A DNA stretch of 64,000 nt from Paraburkholderia tagetis (lineage in GTDB: Bacteria; Pseudomonadota; Gammaproteobacteria; Burkholderiales; Burkholderiaceae), in contig NZ_JAKLJA010000019.1 in NCBI RefSeq assembly GCF_022213065.1, forward strand, positions 1-64,000, read 5' to 3'. The first letter of the stretch is position 1. Each line of letters opens with the position of its first letter. Of this stretch, positions 55,269 through 64,000 are shown one piece after another. Below the pieces are notes generated by a model. It ran no database searches, was not told the DNA's origin, and worked only from the letters and a program-made list of their open reading frames with translations. Position numbers and translations under genes: made by a program.

Positions 55269-56807
55269 ATCGGCCCGAGCGCTTTCGCGCGGCTCAGCAT
55301 GCCGCGCCGCGCGGCGCTCTGCAGCGCCCTCACCGTCCTTGGCGTCCTGATCGTCCTTAGCGCCGCGCTCGCGGGCTGCAAGGTCGGCCCCGACTACGTG
55401 CGTCCGAAGGTCGGCATCGCCGCCACGTACAAGGAGCTCGAAGGCAGCGGCTGGACGCCCGCGCAACCTGCCGATACCGCGCCGCGCGGCCCCTGGTGGT
55501 CGATCTATGGCGACGCGCAACTGGACGCGCTCGAAGCTCGGGCCGCGCAGGCGAACCAGAACGTGCAGGCCGCGCAGGCGCACTTTCGCGCCGCGCGCGC
55601 GAACGTCGCGCAGCAGCGCTCGAGCTTCTTCCCGACCGTGACGGCGGGCGCGGACTACTCGCGCGCGCGTACCTCGAAGAACATCGCGTTCAAGTCGACG
55701 GCAGGCCGCACGATCAACGACTACCTCGTGGGCATCGACGCCACCTGGGAGCCCGACGTCTGGGGCCGCGTCGCGCGCGGCGTCGAAAATGCGAAGGCCA
55801 ACGCGCAGGCGAGCGCCGCCGACACGCAGGCCGTGCTGCTCTCGATGCAGGCCGAGCTCGCGACCGACTACTTCGAGCTGCGCGGCCTCGACCGCGAGCG
55901 CCAGTTGCTCGACGACACGCTCGCCGCCTACCGCGAATCGCTCGCGCTCACGCAGCATCGCTACGACGGCGGCATCGCCACCGACGCCGATGTCGGCCAG
56001 GCACAGACGCAACTGCAAACCACCGAAGCGCAGGCGATCGATCTCGGCGTGCAACGCGCGCAACTCGAACACGCCATCGCGATCCTCACGGGGCAATCGC
56101 CGTCCACCTTCACGCTGCCCGTGCTGCCCGGTGCGCCGCTCACCGCCCAGGCGTTTGTCGCGCCGCCCGGCGTGCCTTCGACGCTGCTGGAGCGCCGCCC
56201 CGACATCGCCGCCGCCGAGCGCCGCGTGGCTGCCGCCAACGCGCAGGTGGGCGTGGCGCAGGCCGCGTTCTTCCCGAGCCTCATGCTCGCGGTCACAGGC
56301 GGGCTGGAGGCGACCAATTACAGCCAGTGGCTCGTCGCGCCCGCGCGCTTCTGGTCGCTCGGCCCTGCGCTCGCTGGCACGCTGCTCGACTTCGGCGGCC
56401 GCGCCGCCGTGCGCGACGCGGCGCGCGCGCAATACGACGAGAACGTCGCGCAGTATCGCGAAACCGTGCTCGATGCGTTCGGCCAGGTCGAGGACAACCT
56501 CGCGGCCTTGCGCGTGCTCGAACAGGAAGCCGTTGCGCAGGACCGCGCAGTGGCCGCCGCGAAGCGCACGCTCGCCATCGTCGAAAATCGCTACAAGAGC
56601 GGCGCGATCACGTATCTCGACGTGGTGGTCGCGCAAACCACGGCGCTCTCCAGCGAGCGCCAGGCCGTGAGCATCGCGCGCCGGCGTCTCGCGGCGAGCG
56701 TCGCGCTCGTGAAGGCGCTGGGCGGCGGCTGGAGCACGGCGGCCCTGCCCTCGGACGACGCGCTCGTGCATCCGCCCAGGTCCGCGAGCGGCAGCGAAAC
56801 GCCATAA
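55209..56807 (+). CDS. Outer-membrane efflux lipoprotein (NodT/OprM family)
   Basis: A protein of 532 residues. It forms the outer-membrane exit channel. The lipobox ALAGCKVGPDYVRP is the NodT-family signature. Duplicated coiled-coil halves contain TDYFELRGLDRERQLLDDTLAAYRESLALTQHRYDGGIATDADV and YRETVLDAFGQVEDNLAALRVLEQEA. The N-terminus before the signal segment is MKATMKATMRATMKATMKRA, encoded by a 12-bp repeat that supplies five in-frame ATGs, so the true start is ambiguous. The first ATG overlaps the adaptor stop. Confidence 0.93.
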   Translation: MKATMKATMRATMKATMKRAIGPSAFARLSMPRRAALCSALTVLGVLIVLSAALAGCKVGPDYVRPKVGIAATYKELEGSGWTPAQPADTAPRGPWWSIYGDAQLDALEARAAQANQNVQAAQAHFRAARANVAQQRSSFFPTVTAGADYSRARTSKNIAFKSTAGRTINDYLVGIDATWEPDVWGRVARGVENAKANAQASAADTQAVLLSMQAELATDYFELRGLDRERQLLDDTLAAYRESLALTQHRYDGGIATDADVGQAQTQLQTTEAQAIDLGVQRAQLEHAIAILTGQSPSTFTLPVLPGAPLTAQAFVAPPGVPSTLLERRPDIAAAERRVAAANAQVGVAQAAFFPSLMLAVTGGLEATNYSQWLVAPARFWSLGPALAGTLLDFGGRAAVRDAARAQYDENVAQYRETVLDAFGQVEDNLAALRVLEQEAVAQDRAVAAAKRTLAIVENRYKSGAITYLDVVVAQTTALSSERQAVSIARRRLAASVALVKALGGGWSTAALPSDDALVHPPRSASGSETP

Positions 56808-56907
56808 GGCCATAAGGAGCGCCCGGGCAAGCGCGGAAAGCGCGACGGCACGGATCGCGCGAAAGGCGTATCGTTGCGCCTTTGCTTTTCCGCGAGGAGT
56901 TTGAGTC

Positions 56908-58164
56908 GTGACTGCATCACCGGGCGCCGGGCGCAACACCGCTGCGTCCAGCACTTCGCCATCCGCCATTCCCTATATCGAGCGCGGCACGCCCGCCTTC
57001 TGGCGCGCGAGCCTCGCGTTGCTGTGCGCGGGCTACGCGACGTTTTCGCTGCTCTATTGCGTGCAGCCGCTCCTGCCCGCGTTCTCGGAGGCGTTCGGCG
57101 TGAGCCCCGCGCAGAGCAGCCTCTCGCTCTCGCTCACCACGGCGGCGCTGGCCTGCGCGATCTTCGTGGCGGGCTTCGTCTCCGAAGGCTGGAGCCGGCG
57201 CGGCATGATGACCGCCTCGCTCACCGCCTCCTCAGTGCTCACGCTCGCGGTGGCGTTCGTGCCTCACTGGCACACGCTGCTCGTGCTGCGTACGCTCGAA
57301 GGCATCGCGCTCGGCGGCGTGCCCGCGGTCGCCATGGCCTGGCTCGCCGAGGAAATGCACCCCGAGGGCCTCGGCCTCTCGATGGGCCTCTACGTGGGCG
57401 GCACCGCCATCGGCGGCATGGCGGGACGCGTGATTACAGGCATCTGCACCGATCTGTTCGGCTGGCGCGCGGCTGTTGCCGTGATCGGCGTGCTCGGGCT
57501 CGCGTCGATGTTCGCGTTTCGTGCGCTGCTGCCGCCCTCGCGCCATTTCGTGCCGAGGAGCGGACTTGGCTTCGCGCATCACCGCGCGGCGCTCATGCGC
57601 CATTTCGCGCGGCCGGGCCTCCCCGTGCTGTTCGCGCTCGGCTTCGTGCTGATGGGCAGCTTCGTCACGCTTTACAACTACATCGGCTACCGGCTGATCG
57701 CGCCGCCCTACAACATGAGCCAGGCCGCCATCGGCGCGATCTTTGTCGTCTATCTGACCGGCGTGGTCGCCTCGCCGTGGTCGGGCCGCATGGCCGACAA
57801 GTTCGGACGCTCGCCCGTGCTGATCGCCGCAATCGTGCTGATGCTCGTGGGCGTAGTGCTCACGATGTTCGCGTCGCTCGGCATGATCGCGGCGGGCATC
57901 TGCTGCCTCACCATCGGCTTCTTCGCGGGACATTCGGTAGCGAGTGGCTGGGTCGGCCGCCTCGCACGCGAAGCGAAAGGCCAGGCCGCAGCGCTCTATC
58001 TGCTCGCGTACTACCTCGGCTCGAGCATCATGGGGTCGATCGGCGGGCACTTCTGGGCCAGTTGGGGCTGGGGCGGCGTGGCAGGGCTCGTCGTGGTGCT
58101 GCTCGTGATGGGGCTGGCCGGAGCGTGGCGGCTGCGCGAACGGGAGCGCGCCGGAGCGGCCTGA
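56908..58164 (+). CDS. MFS transporter (YnfM-like)
   Basis: A protein of 418 residues with about 12 membrane segments. The family sequence is ALLCAGYATFSLLYCVQPLLPAFSEAFGVSPAQSSLSLSLTTAALACAIFVAGFVSEGWSRRGMM and, at the repeat of the domain, MADKFGRSPVLIAAIVLML. It probably exports a drug or sugar-like metabolite. The GTG at 56908 follows GAGGAG at 7 nt. Confidence 0.92.
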   Translation: MTASPGAGRNTAASSTSPSAIPYIERGTPAFWRASLALLCAGYATFSLLYCVQPLLPAFSEAFGVSPAQSSLSLSLTTAALACAIFVAGFVSEGWSRRGMMTASLTASSVLTLAVAFVPHWHTLLVLRTLEGIALGGVPAVAMAWLAEEMHPEGLGLSMGLYVGGTAIGGMAGRVITGICTDLFGWRAAVAVIGVLGLASMFAFRALLPPSRHFVPRSGLGFAHHRAALMRHFARPGLPVLFALGFVLMGSFVTLYNYIGYRLIAPPYNMSQAAIGAIFVVYLTGVVASPWSGRMADKFGRSPVLIAAIVLMLVGVVLTMFASLGMIAAGICCLTIGFFAGHSVASGWVGRLAREAKGQAAALYLLAYYLGSSIMGSIGGHFWASWGWGGVAGLVVVLLVMGLAGAWRLRERERAGAA

Positions 58165-58406
58165 GGCACGCCATGCAGCCTTGGCGGGGGACGTCGTTGT
58201 CCGCCGAACGAAAGTCGTCCGTAATCTTTCCAGCCAACGAGTGGATTGCGCGGTGCATCAGCCGCGCTACCCCGAAGCCCCGCCAGACAAGGGCTGCGCT
58301 CCGTGGTGCATCGCCATGGCAGCGCACATGCGCTGCCTTGTTCGCTAGCCTCTCCTATACTCGATTGAGGTCCGAAGCGATCACCACAATCAAACAGGAG
58401 ACGAGC

Positions 58407-58592
58407 ATGGAAGGCTACTTCACGATCGGCGACTTCGTGATGATCATCCCGATGGCCCTCGCCGGCGCGCTCTTTCTCGGCGCTGTGCCCTGCGCCACCG
58501 AGTTCAAGCACAACACGCTACGGGTGATTGGCGCGCTGATCGGTGCGCTTTGCGCCGTCGCGCTAGTGGAAACGCTGCCCGTGCTGATGTAG
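58407..58592 (+). CDS. Small membrane protein of unknown function
   Basis: A protein of 61 residues starting MEGYFTIGDFVMIIPMALAGALFLGAVPCATEF. It has two hydrophobic segments (VMIIPMALAGALFLGAVP and VIGALIGALCAVALVETLP) joined by a short charged loop, a helical hairpin in the inner membrane. CAGGAGACGAGC precedes the ATG, a strong ribosome site. No family recognised. Confidence 0.65.
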   Translation: MEGYFTIGDFVMIIPMALAGALFLGAVPCATEFKHNTLRVIGALIGALCAVALVETLPVLM

Positions 58593-58684
58593 CGCCACGA
58601 CGCTTCCATCCGTCATTCGTCTTCGTTCACTGCCGGTCGTCCGCCGCGCGCGCCCGTGAGCGCCATGTGCCGACTGGCGCCGCG

Positions 58685-59719
58685 TCACATCCCGACGCCC
58701 GGCTGCAATCCCTTGAACTGCCGCAGCGCCGCATGCCAATAGGGCGTGCGCGAATGTACCGACGACGCCTCCTCGGCGCACGCAAGCACCGGCAACGCCA
58801 CCCACGGCAGCGTCGGATGAAGATGATGCTGCCGATGCAAATGATGATTCATGAGCAGCACGCCCAGCCCACGCGGCAGGTAAAAATCGCGCGCGCGGCC
58901 GGGTTCGTCCAGCGCCACGCCGTAATGCGGCAGGTTATCGGCGAGCGAGAGCCACAGCCCGCGCAGATACATCGCCACGGCCAGCACCGGCCACGCCTTC
59001 CCATAGAGCCAGAAAGCGAGTCCATAGAGCGCAAGCGAGCAGAGCCCGTCGCGACGCGCGCGGCGGCGCCTCACGGGATCGGCGGCGTGGTTCGCGAATA
59101 GCCGCTGCACGTGCTGGCCATCGCCGTCATGCGTGCCCACGCCGCGCACGACCAGCGCCTGCGCCATGCGCGCCGGCACGAACGCAAGCAGCGGCGCGAG
59201 CAGCTCGGCCGCGTAGAGCCCACCCAGCAGCCGCACATACCACGCGATCCGGCGCAGCCAGCGCGGCCCTCGCGCATCGTCGACATCGGGACGATCGAAC
59301 GCCTCGCGCGTGAAGCGGTGATGCATCAGGTGTCCGAACCGCACCGCGTCGAACGGTATCGCAAGGCCGATCGCGAGCAGGCGCGCGGCGGCTTCGTTGG
59401 CGCGCCGCGAAGGCAGTAACTGCCCATGTATGCCTTCATGGATCAAGCCCCAATGGATCGGCGTGACAAGCACGACCGGCACGACCAGCACGAGCGACGC
59501 CAGAAGCGCGAACGACACGCCGCCCGCCGCGTGCAGGAGCAGCGGCAAGCCGAATAGCTGATACGCGAGCGCGAGCCCGGCAACGGCAATGAGCGCGACG
59601 TTCGCCCCCACGTGCGGAGCGCGCGGCAACGCCTGCGCAGCGGACTGCGGCGCTAACTGCGGGGCTGACTGCGGAGCGGCCCCTGCGGATACGGGACGAA
59701 CGGCGCTCGTGGACTCCAT
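58685..59719 (-). CDS. Membrane fatty acid desaturase family protein
   Basis: A protein of 344 residues. The three His boxes of membrane di-iron desaturases are visible: GLIHEGIHGQ, FGHLMHHRFTRE and NHHLHRQHHLHPTLPW. Hydrophobic segments surround them. It would introduce a double bond or hydroxyl into a lipid chain. The N-terminal 30 residues are an Ala/Pro/Gln/Ser repeat (APQSAPQLAPQSAAQ). GAGGA lies 6 nt before the ATG at 59719, which decides the start. Earlier in-frame ATGs lack a ribosome site. Confidence 0.9.
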   Translation of the reverse strand: MESTSAVRPVSAGAAPQSAPQLAPQSAAQALPRAPHVGANVALIAVAGLALAYQLFGLPLLLHAAGGVSFALLASLVLVVPVVLVTPIHWGLIHEGIHGQLLPSRRANEAAARLLAIGLAIPFDAVRFGHLMHHRFTREAFDRPDVDDARGPRWLRRIAWYVRLLGGLYAAELLAPLLAFVPARMAQALVVRGVGTHDGDGQHVQRLFANHAADPVRRRRARRDGLCSLALYGLAFWLYGKAWPVLAVAMYLRGLWLSLADNLPHYGVALDEPGRARDFYLPRGLGVLLMNHHLHRQHHLHPTLPWVALPVLACAEEASSVHSRTPYWHAALRQFKGLQPGVGM

Positions 59720-59875
59720 CGACATTCCTCGCGGCAAAGATTGCCGCGACGTTAGCAGTGCCGCGTGACAGGCCGAAGACTTGCCAACGAAGTGCCCACA
59801 ACGTCCCGAACGCGCCGACGCAAGACGTGAAGCACTGCCGCAAAACGCCTCCACGCAAGCACAAAACACATCGAC

Positions 59876-59909
59876 AAAAAAAACCGCCTCGCATGATGCG
59901 AGGCGGTTT
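59876..59909 (-). terminator. Intrinsic terminator of the aldo/keto reductase gene
   Basis: AAACCGCCTCGC (59881-59892) pairs with GCGAGGCGGTTT (59898-59909) over ATGAT. On the minus strand it is followed by a run of eight T. Confidence 0.9.
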
Positions 59910-59956
59910 CTGGAGACGCTATCGGTAGCAGCGGTAAAAGCGGTAAAACAGCGCCC

Positions 59957-61000
59957 TTAGATATGCTGATCCGTCGACGGCTTCTCCCACAGATTCAAGT
60001 CGCCCTCGGTCGCGTAGCGGTCGATCTCCGCCAGCTCTTCCTTCGAGAATTCGAGGTTCTTCAGCGCGGCGACATTCTCGCGGACCTGCTCCGCGCGGCT
60101 CGCACCGATCAGCGCCGAGGTTACGCGGCCGCCGCGCAGCGTCCACGCGATCGCCATCTGCGCGAGGCTTTGGCCGCGACGCTGGGCCAGTTCGTTGAGC
60201 TTGCGCACGTGCTCGATGTTCTGCGCGCTCAGGTGCTCGCTCTTGAGCGAGCCGCCACCCGGACGGTTCACGCGTGCATCCTCGGGCACGCCGTTCAGAT
60301 ACTTGCTCGTGAGCAGCCCCTGCGCGAGCGGCGTAAACGCGATGCTGCCCGTACCGAGATCGTCGAGCGTATCGAGCAGTTCATGCTCGATCCAGCGGTT
60401 AAGCATGTTGTACGACGGCTGATGAATCAGCAGCGGCACCTTGTACTCGGCGAGCAGCTTCGCCATCTCGCGCGTCTTCACGGCCGAATACGACGAGATG
60501 CCCACATAGAGGGCCTTGCCCTGCTGAACCGCCGTGGCGAGTGCGCCGGCGGTTTCCTCCAGCGGCGTCTCCACGTCGAAGCGGTGCGAATAGAAGATGT
60601 CGACGTAATCGAGGCCCATGCGCTTCAGGCTCTGGTCGAGGCTCGCGAGCACGTACTTGCGCGAGCCGCCGCCCTGGCCGTAGGGACCCGGCCACATGTC
60701 CCAGCCGGCCTTCGACGAGATCAGCAGCTCGTCGCGGTAAGGACGGAAATCGTCCTTGAAAATGCGGCCGAAATTGGTTTCCGCGCTGCCGTAGGGCGGG
60801 CCGTAATTGTTCGCGAGATCGAAATGCGTGATGCCGAGATCGAAGGCCGTGCGCAGGATGTCGCGCTGCGTCGAAATCGGCGTGGTGTCGCCAAAGTTGT
60901 GCCACAGCCCGAGCGACAGCGCCGGCAGCTTGAGTCCCGACTTGCCGCAAAAGCGGTATTGCATCTCCGAATAGCGTTCAGCAGCGGCTTCGTAGGCCAT
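59957..61000 (-). CDS. Aldo/keto reductase, L-glyceraldehyde 3-phosphate reductase type (YghZ/GpR)
   Basis: A protein of 347 residues with a TIM barrel. Catalytic tetrad residues are FDLANNYGPPYGSAE (Asp and Tyr), LISSKAGW (Lys) and FYSHRFD (His). GYGQGGGSRKYV-like PGPYGQGGGSRKYVLASLDQSL and the C-terminal VTSALIGASRAEQV are typical of the YghZ subgroup. It uses NADPH to detoxify aldehydes such as methylglyoxal or L-glyceraldehyde 3-phosphate. Monocistronic, with its own terminator. Confidence 0.95.
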   Translation of the reverse strand: MAYEAAAERYSEMQYRFCGKSGLKLPALSLGLWHNFGDTTPISTQRDILRTAFDLGITHFDLANNYGPPYGSAETNFGRIFKDDFRPYRDELLISSKAGWDMWPGPYGQGGGSRKYVLASLDQSLKRMGLDYVDIFYSHRFDVETPLEETAGALATAVQQGKALYVGISSYSAVKTREMAKLLAEYKVPLLIHQPSYNMLNRWIEHELLDTLDDLGTGSIAFTPLAQGLLTSKYLNGVPEDARVNRPGGGSLKSEHLSAQNIEHVRKLNELAQRRGQSLAQMAIAWTLRGGRVTSALIGASRAEQVRENVAALKNLEFSKEELAEIDRYATEGDLNLWEKPSTDQHI

Positions 61001-61195
61001 CGTTCGAATCCTCGACGAAATGAGGGAATAACAGGGACCAGCACGGGGACCAGCAGAGGGTCCGCGAGGTGCGCGGGCTGTCATGGTAGCCAATCCGCGC
61101 ATCGTGTGCAGATGCCCACCATGTGGGATGCGCGGATGGACGCCACGGCGACGCTCGCCTACACTGCGGCGTTCGTCATACCCCGGGAGGTCTTC

Positions 61196-61402
61196 ATGGT
61201 CAAAGCGATTTCGTTCGCGCTGATCGCCTGCGGCGTCGTGCTGCTCTACTTTGGCGGCCAGTCGTTTCACTCGTTCTCGAACGATGTCTCGCGCGCATTC
61301 ACCGGCGCGCCCACCGACCGCACGATGATCCTGATCGTGGGCGGCGTGGCCGCGACCATTGCCGGCATCACCGGCCTCGCGATTTCGGGGCGCCGGCGCT
61401 AA
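61196..61402 (+). CDS. DUF3185 family small membrane protein
   Basis: A protein of 68 residues starting MVKAISFALIACGVVLLYFGGQSFHSFSNDVSRAFTG. Two membrane segments flank a short hydrophilic loop with APTDRTMILIVGG, the usual DUF3185 arrangement. Function is unknown. GGGAGG lies 5-6 nt before the ATG. Confidence 0.85.
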   Translation: MVKAISFALIACGVVLLYFGGQSFHSFSNDVSRAFTGAPTDRTMILIVGGVAATIAGITGLAISGRRR

Positions 61403-61469
61403 GGCACGCGGCGCCTCGGTGCGAGCATGCGGGCAGGTGTGCATGTGAGCGCACCCGCCCGCAGCGCAC

Positions 61470-62234
61470 TCACACCAGCTTCACCTCGGGCAGCGAAGCC
61501 GAGCGCGTGCCCGGCAGCGGCACGTTGCTCGCGCCGTGGTAGGTGAACACGAGCGAGAACTTCACGTCGCCGCTCAGGTTCTGGCCTGCCGAATGCAGTG
61601 TGTTGCAGTGGAAGAACACGACGTCGCCCGCTTTGAGCGCGGGCGAGGTCGCACGATTGATCCACGCCTGGTTCTCGGGCAGGTCGGCGCGGAAGAATTT
61701 CGCGGCGTCGAAGCGCTCCGAGGTGAATGGCTCCGTATGCGAGCCCGGCACGAGCCACAGGCCGCCGTTCTCGACGGTCTCCGGTCCGAGTGCGAGCCAC
61801 ACCGACACCAGGTCGTCGCGCTCGAACGACCAGTAGCGCGAGTCGCGATGCCAGCCCGTGAGGCTGCCGTACATCGGGTGCTTGGTCATCATGCAGTTGT
61901 GATGGGCACGCGAGAGCACCGGCTCCTCGCCGAAATACAACTCCATCCAGCCGGCGATTTCGGGCGAGGTCGCCCACTCGCGAAAACGCGCATGACGCGA
62001 ATACGCGTCGAGCAAGCGGCGCACCGTATGGCCGCCGGGCGCGTTTTTCGACTCGGGCGCGCCGGGATAACGCAGATCGGCTTCGAATTCGAGCGGCGCG
62101 GCGGCCGCGTGCAATTGCTCCAGCGCCACGCGCTTGATCTCGTCGCACCGCTCTGGCGAGACGAGCCCCGGCACGACCACGAAGCCGCGCTCGCTCAGCG
62201 CCTGCACCTGTTCCTTTTTGGATTGGACTGACAT
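61470..62234 (-). CDS. Phytanoyl-CoA dioxygenase (PhyH) family protein
   Basis: A protein of 254 residues. The non-haem Fe(II) and 2-oxoglutarate fold is shown by LTGWHRDSRYWSFERDD (the H-x-D pair), VWLALGPETVENGGLWLVPGSH and FFHCNTLHSAGQNLSGDVKFSLVFTYH (distal His and Arg-like region). Such enzymes hydroxylate small molecules, with substrate not predictable. GGAAG precedes the ATG at 62234. Confidence 0.9.
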   Translation of the reverse strand: MSVQSKKEQVQALSERGFVVVPGLVSPERCDEIKRVALEQLHAAAAPLEFEADLRYPGAPESKNAPGGHTVRRLLDAYSRHARFREWATSPEIAGWMELYFGEEPVLSRAHHNCMMTKHPMYGSLTGWHRDSRYWSFERDDLVSVWLALGPETVENGGLWLVPGSHTEPFTSERFDAAKFFRADLPENQAWINRATSPALKAGDVVFFHCNTLHSAGQNLSGDVKFSLVFTYHGASNVPLPGTRSASLPEVKLV

Positions 62235-62801
62235 GGGACTTCCGTTGTTCGAGGCCTGCGAAGGCCGCAGCCGTGAAAGGCTGCGGCAACGGCGGCGCTT
62301 GTACCAATGCTGCTTGTTCGACTTGTGCGCGCCGCCAACCGCTCGATTGTAAAACGTGCGCGCACGCGCGGAGGGGGTCGCCACGCACAACCCTGATGCA
62401 AATGCACCTCGACGGTGCCAAAGGGCGAGGGGAAGACCGCCAATGAGCTGCCTCAAACTTGAGCAGACGCGGGTATTAACCGACTTTCGGGTGTCATGGT
62501 TCGCGTGTACTCTGCGCGGATGCTATGTTTTCACCCAGAACATCGCCCAGAACATCAATCGCGTGCAGGGGCCGCCACCGGAGCCCCGTCCATCAAGGCC
62601 GCGCGATACCCGAAGTGCGCCAGGCATGAACCCGCAGTCCGCACCGACGCGCCGTCTCTTGCTTCGCGCGCGCCGCACAATTCATCCCATGGGTTTCCGT
62701 CATCGTGACCGTCCTGTAGACGGGCACGTTTGCTGCTCGAATCGATGTGCCGCGCGAAGCATCGCGCAAGGCCACTCTCCGAACCTGACACCGCACACGC
62801 C
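62235..62801. other. Intergenic region between PhyH and the basic protein gene
   Basis: About 570 bp. The part close to 62235 should contain the PhyH promoter. Open frames here are Arg/Pro/Thr-rich and lack ribosome sites, so no gene is called. No RNA gene seen. Confidence 0.45.
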
Positions 62802-63161
62802 ATGCACACCCTTTTCAGTACCCGCCGCATGACCCATGCTGCCCTGAAGGCGGCGCGTCCCGCCCGCCGTCACGTCGTGCGCGCCCTGCGCCACCATGCC
62901 GCACGCACGCGCGCACTCGCCCAGCAAGTGCGCGGCGTCCGCGCCGTGGATGGCATGCGCACGTGGTTCCACTCCTTCTTCTCGGTACTGCGCCTGCGCG
63001 CAGGCGCGCGCCACTTCTCGCTGCGCACGCTGCTGTACCGTCCCAACGCGACGCTGCGCACGCTCGCGGCGCCCGCGACCGTGCACACGGCGCGCAACGC
63101 CCGCCGCCCGCGCCGCATGGGCGCCAGCAGCACGGGCTGGTTCGGCTTCGCCATGCGCTGA
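62802..63161 (+). CDS. Hypothetical Arg/Ala/His-rich basic protein
   Basis: A protein of 119 residues starting MHTLFSTRRMTHAALKAARPARRHVVRALRHHAA. It is extremely basic, with no signal or recognisable domain, and ends MGASSTGWFGFAMR. No good ribosome site is seen. It lies upstream of a strong bidirectional terminator, which supports transcription on this strand. It may be a DNA- or RNA-binding protein or a spurious frame. Confidence 0.4.
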   Translation: MHTLFSTRRMTHAALKAARPARRHVVRALRHHAARTRALAQQVRGVRAVDGMRTWFHSFFSVLRLRAGARHFSLRTLLYRPNATLRTLAAPATVHTARNARRPRRMGASSTGWFGFAMR

Positions 63162-63193
63162 CAAAACCCTGCGCCAGGTACGGCGCCAGAAAC

Positions 63194-63233
63194 GAAAAAC
63201 CCCGCCGGGACATGCGTCCTGGCGGGGTTTTTC
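63194..63233. terminator. Strong bidirectional terminator between the basic-protein gene and metK
   Basis: GAAAAACCCCGCCGGGAC (63194-63211) pairs with GTCCTGGCGGGGTTTTTC (63216-63233) with one G-T pair over ATGC. Both sides are A/T-rich, and the flanking genes converge. Confidence 0.9.
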
Positions 63234-63285
63234 TTCATACGAGCCAAGCAAGGCCGGCACCCGCGCCGGCCTTCGTGCGACGTGC

Positions 63286-64000
<715 letters not shown>

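Noticed and set aside
62356..62801. Plus-strand frames between PhyH and the basic protein gene
   Set aside because: Arg/Pro/Thr-rich with no ribosome site or domain.

Overview
The window looks like a chromosomal segment of a Burkholderiaceae bacterium, most likely Paraburkholderia or a close relative. This rests on high GC, DUF4148 and H-NS-family genes, a Gram-negative porin, the gmhA-like/yraN/rsmI neighbourhood and metK at the right edge. No rRNA is present. One tRNA (Ala, anticodon CGC) lies at 11858-11933 on the minus strand.

Layout. 1-121: right end of an insertion sequence (probably ISAs1 family). 393-1110: a DUF2239 gene under a promoter embedded in a striking palindromic operator. 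1181-3320: a minus-strand operon for a bufferin-type, metal-buffering modified peptide (precursor, DUF692 oxidase, DUF2063 partner). 3609-7694: DUF4148 protein, a candidate small RNA, membrane protein, porin and small proteins. 7729-11857: an AT-rich island beside tRNA-Ala with an integrase remnant, a SIR2-STAND-TPR protein that looks like a compact anti-phage NADase sensor, a small charged protein, a kleE-like gene broken by a GGCC duplication and a 44-codon ORF.

12031-23336 is ordinary core genome: cytochrome c, BON lipoprotein, SIS isomerase, yraN, rsmI, rlpA, MBL hydrolase, exoribonuclease, Lrp regulator, cation efflux, H-NS, HugZ, MFS. 23458-38364: livK-type binding protein, dienelactone hydrolase, amidase, HiPIP, FAD oxidoreductase, a Pro/Ala-rich secreted protein, EEP nuclease-like protein, RhtB exporter, fpr, a NarL-type two-component pair and an amino acid permease. 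38848-46540: a complete coxSLMDEG-xdhC-type molybdenum hydroxylase operon whose large subunit carries the form II motif AYRGAGR, so its substrate may not be CO. 46754-64000: DUF3857 transglutaminase-like protein, SrkA-like kinase, a complete RND efflux operon, MFS, desaturase, aldo/keto reductase, PhyH dioxygenase and the 3' two-thirds of metK.

A recurring oddity is the number of short tandem repeats (8-12 bp units) at gene boundaries. In two genes (bufB and the outer-membrane efflux gene) the repeat unit is 12 bp and contains ATG, so the start codon itself is amplified in frame.

All assignments come from reading the sequence and from recalled family motifs. No database search was possible, so family names are recognitions, not hits.
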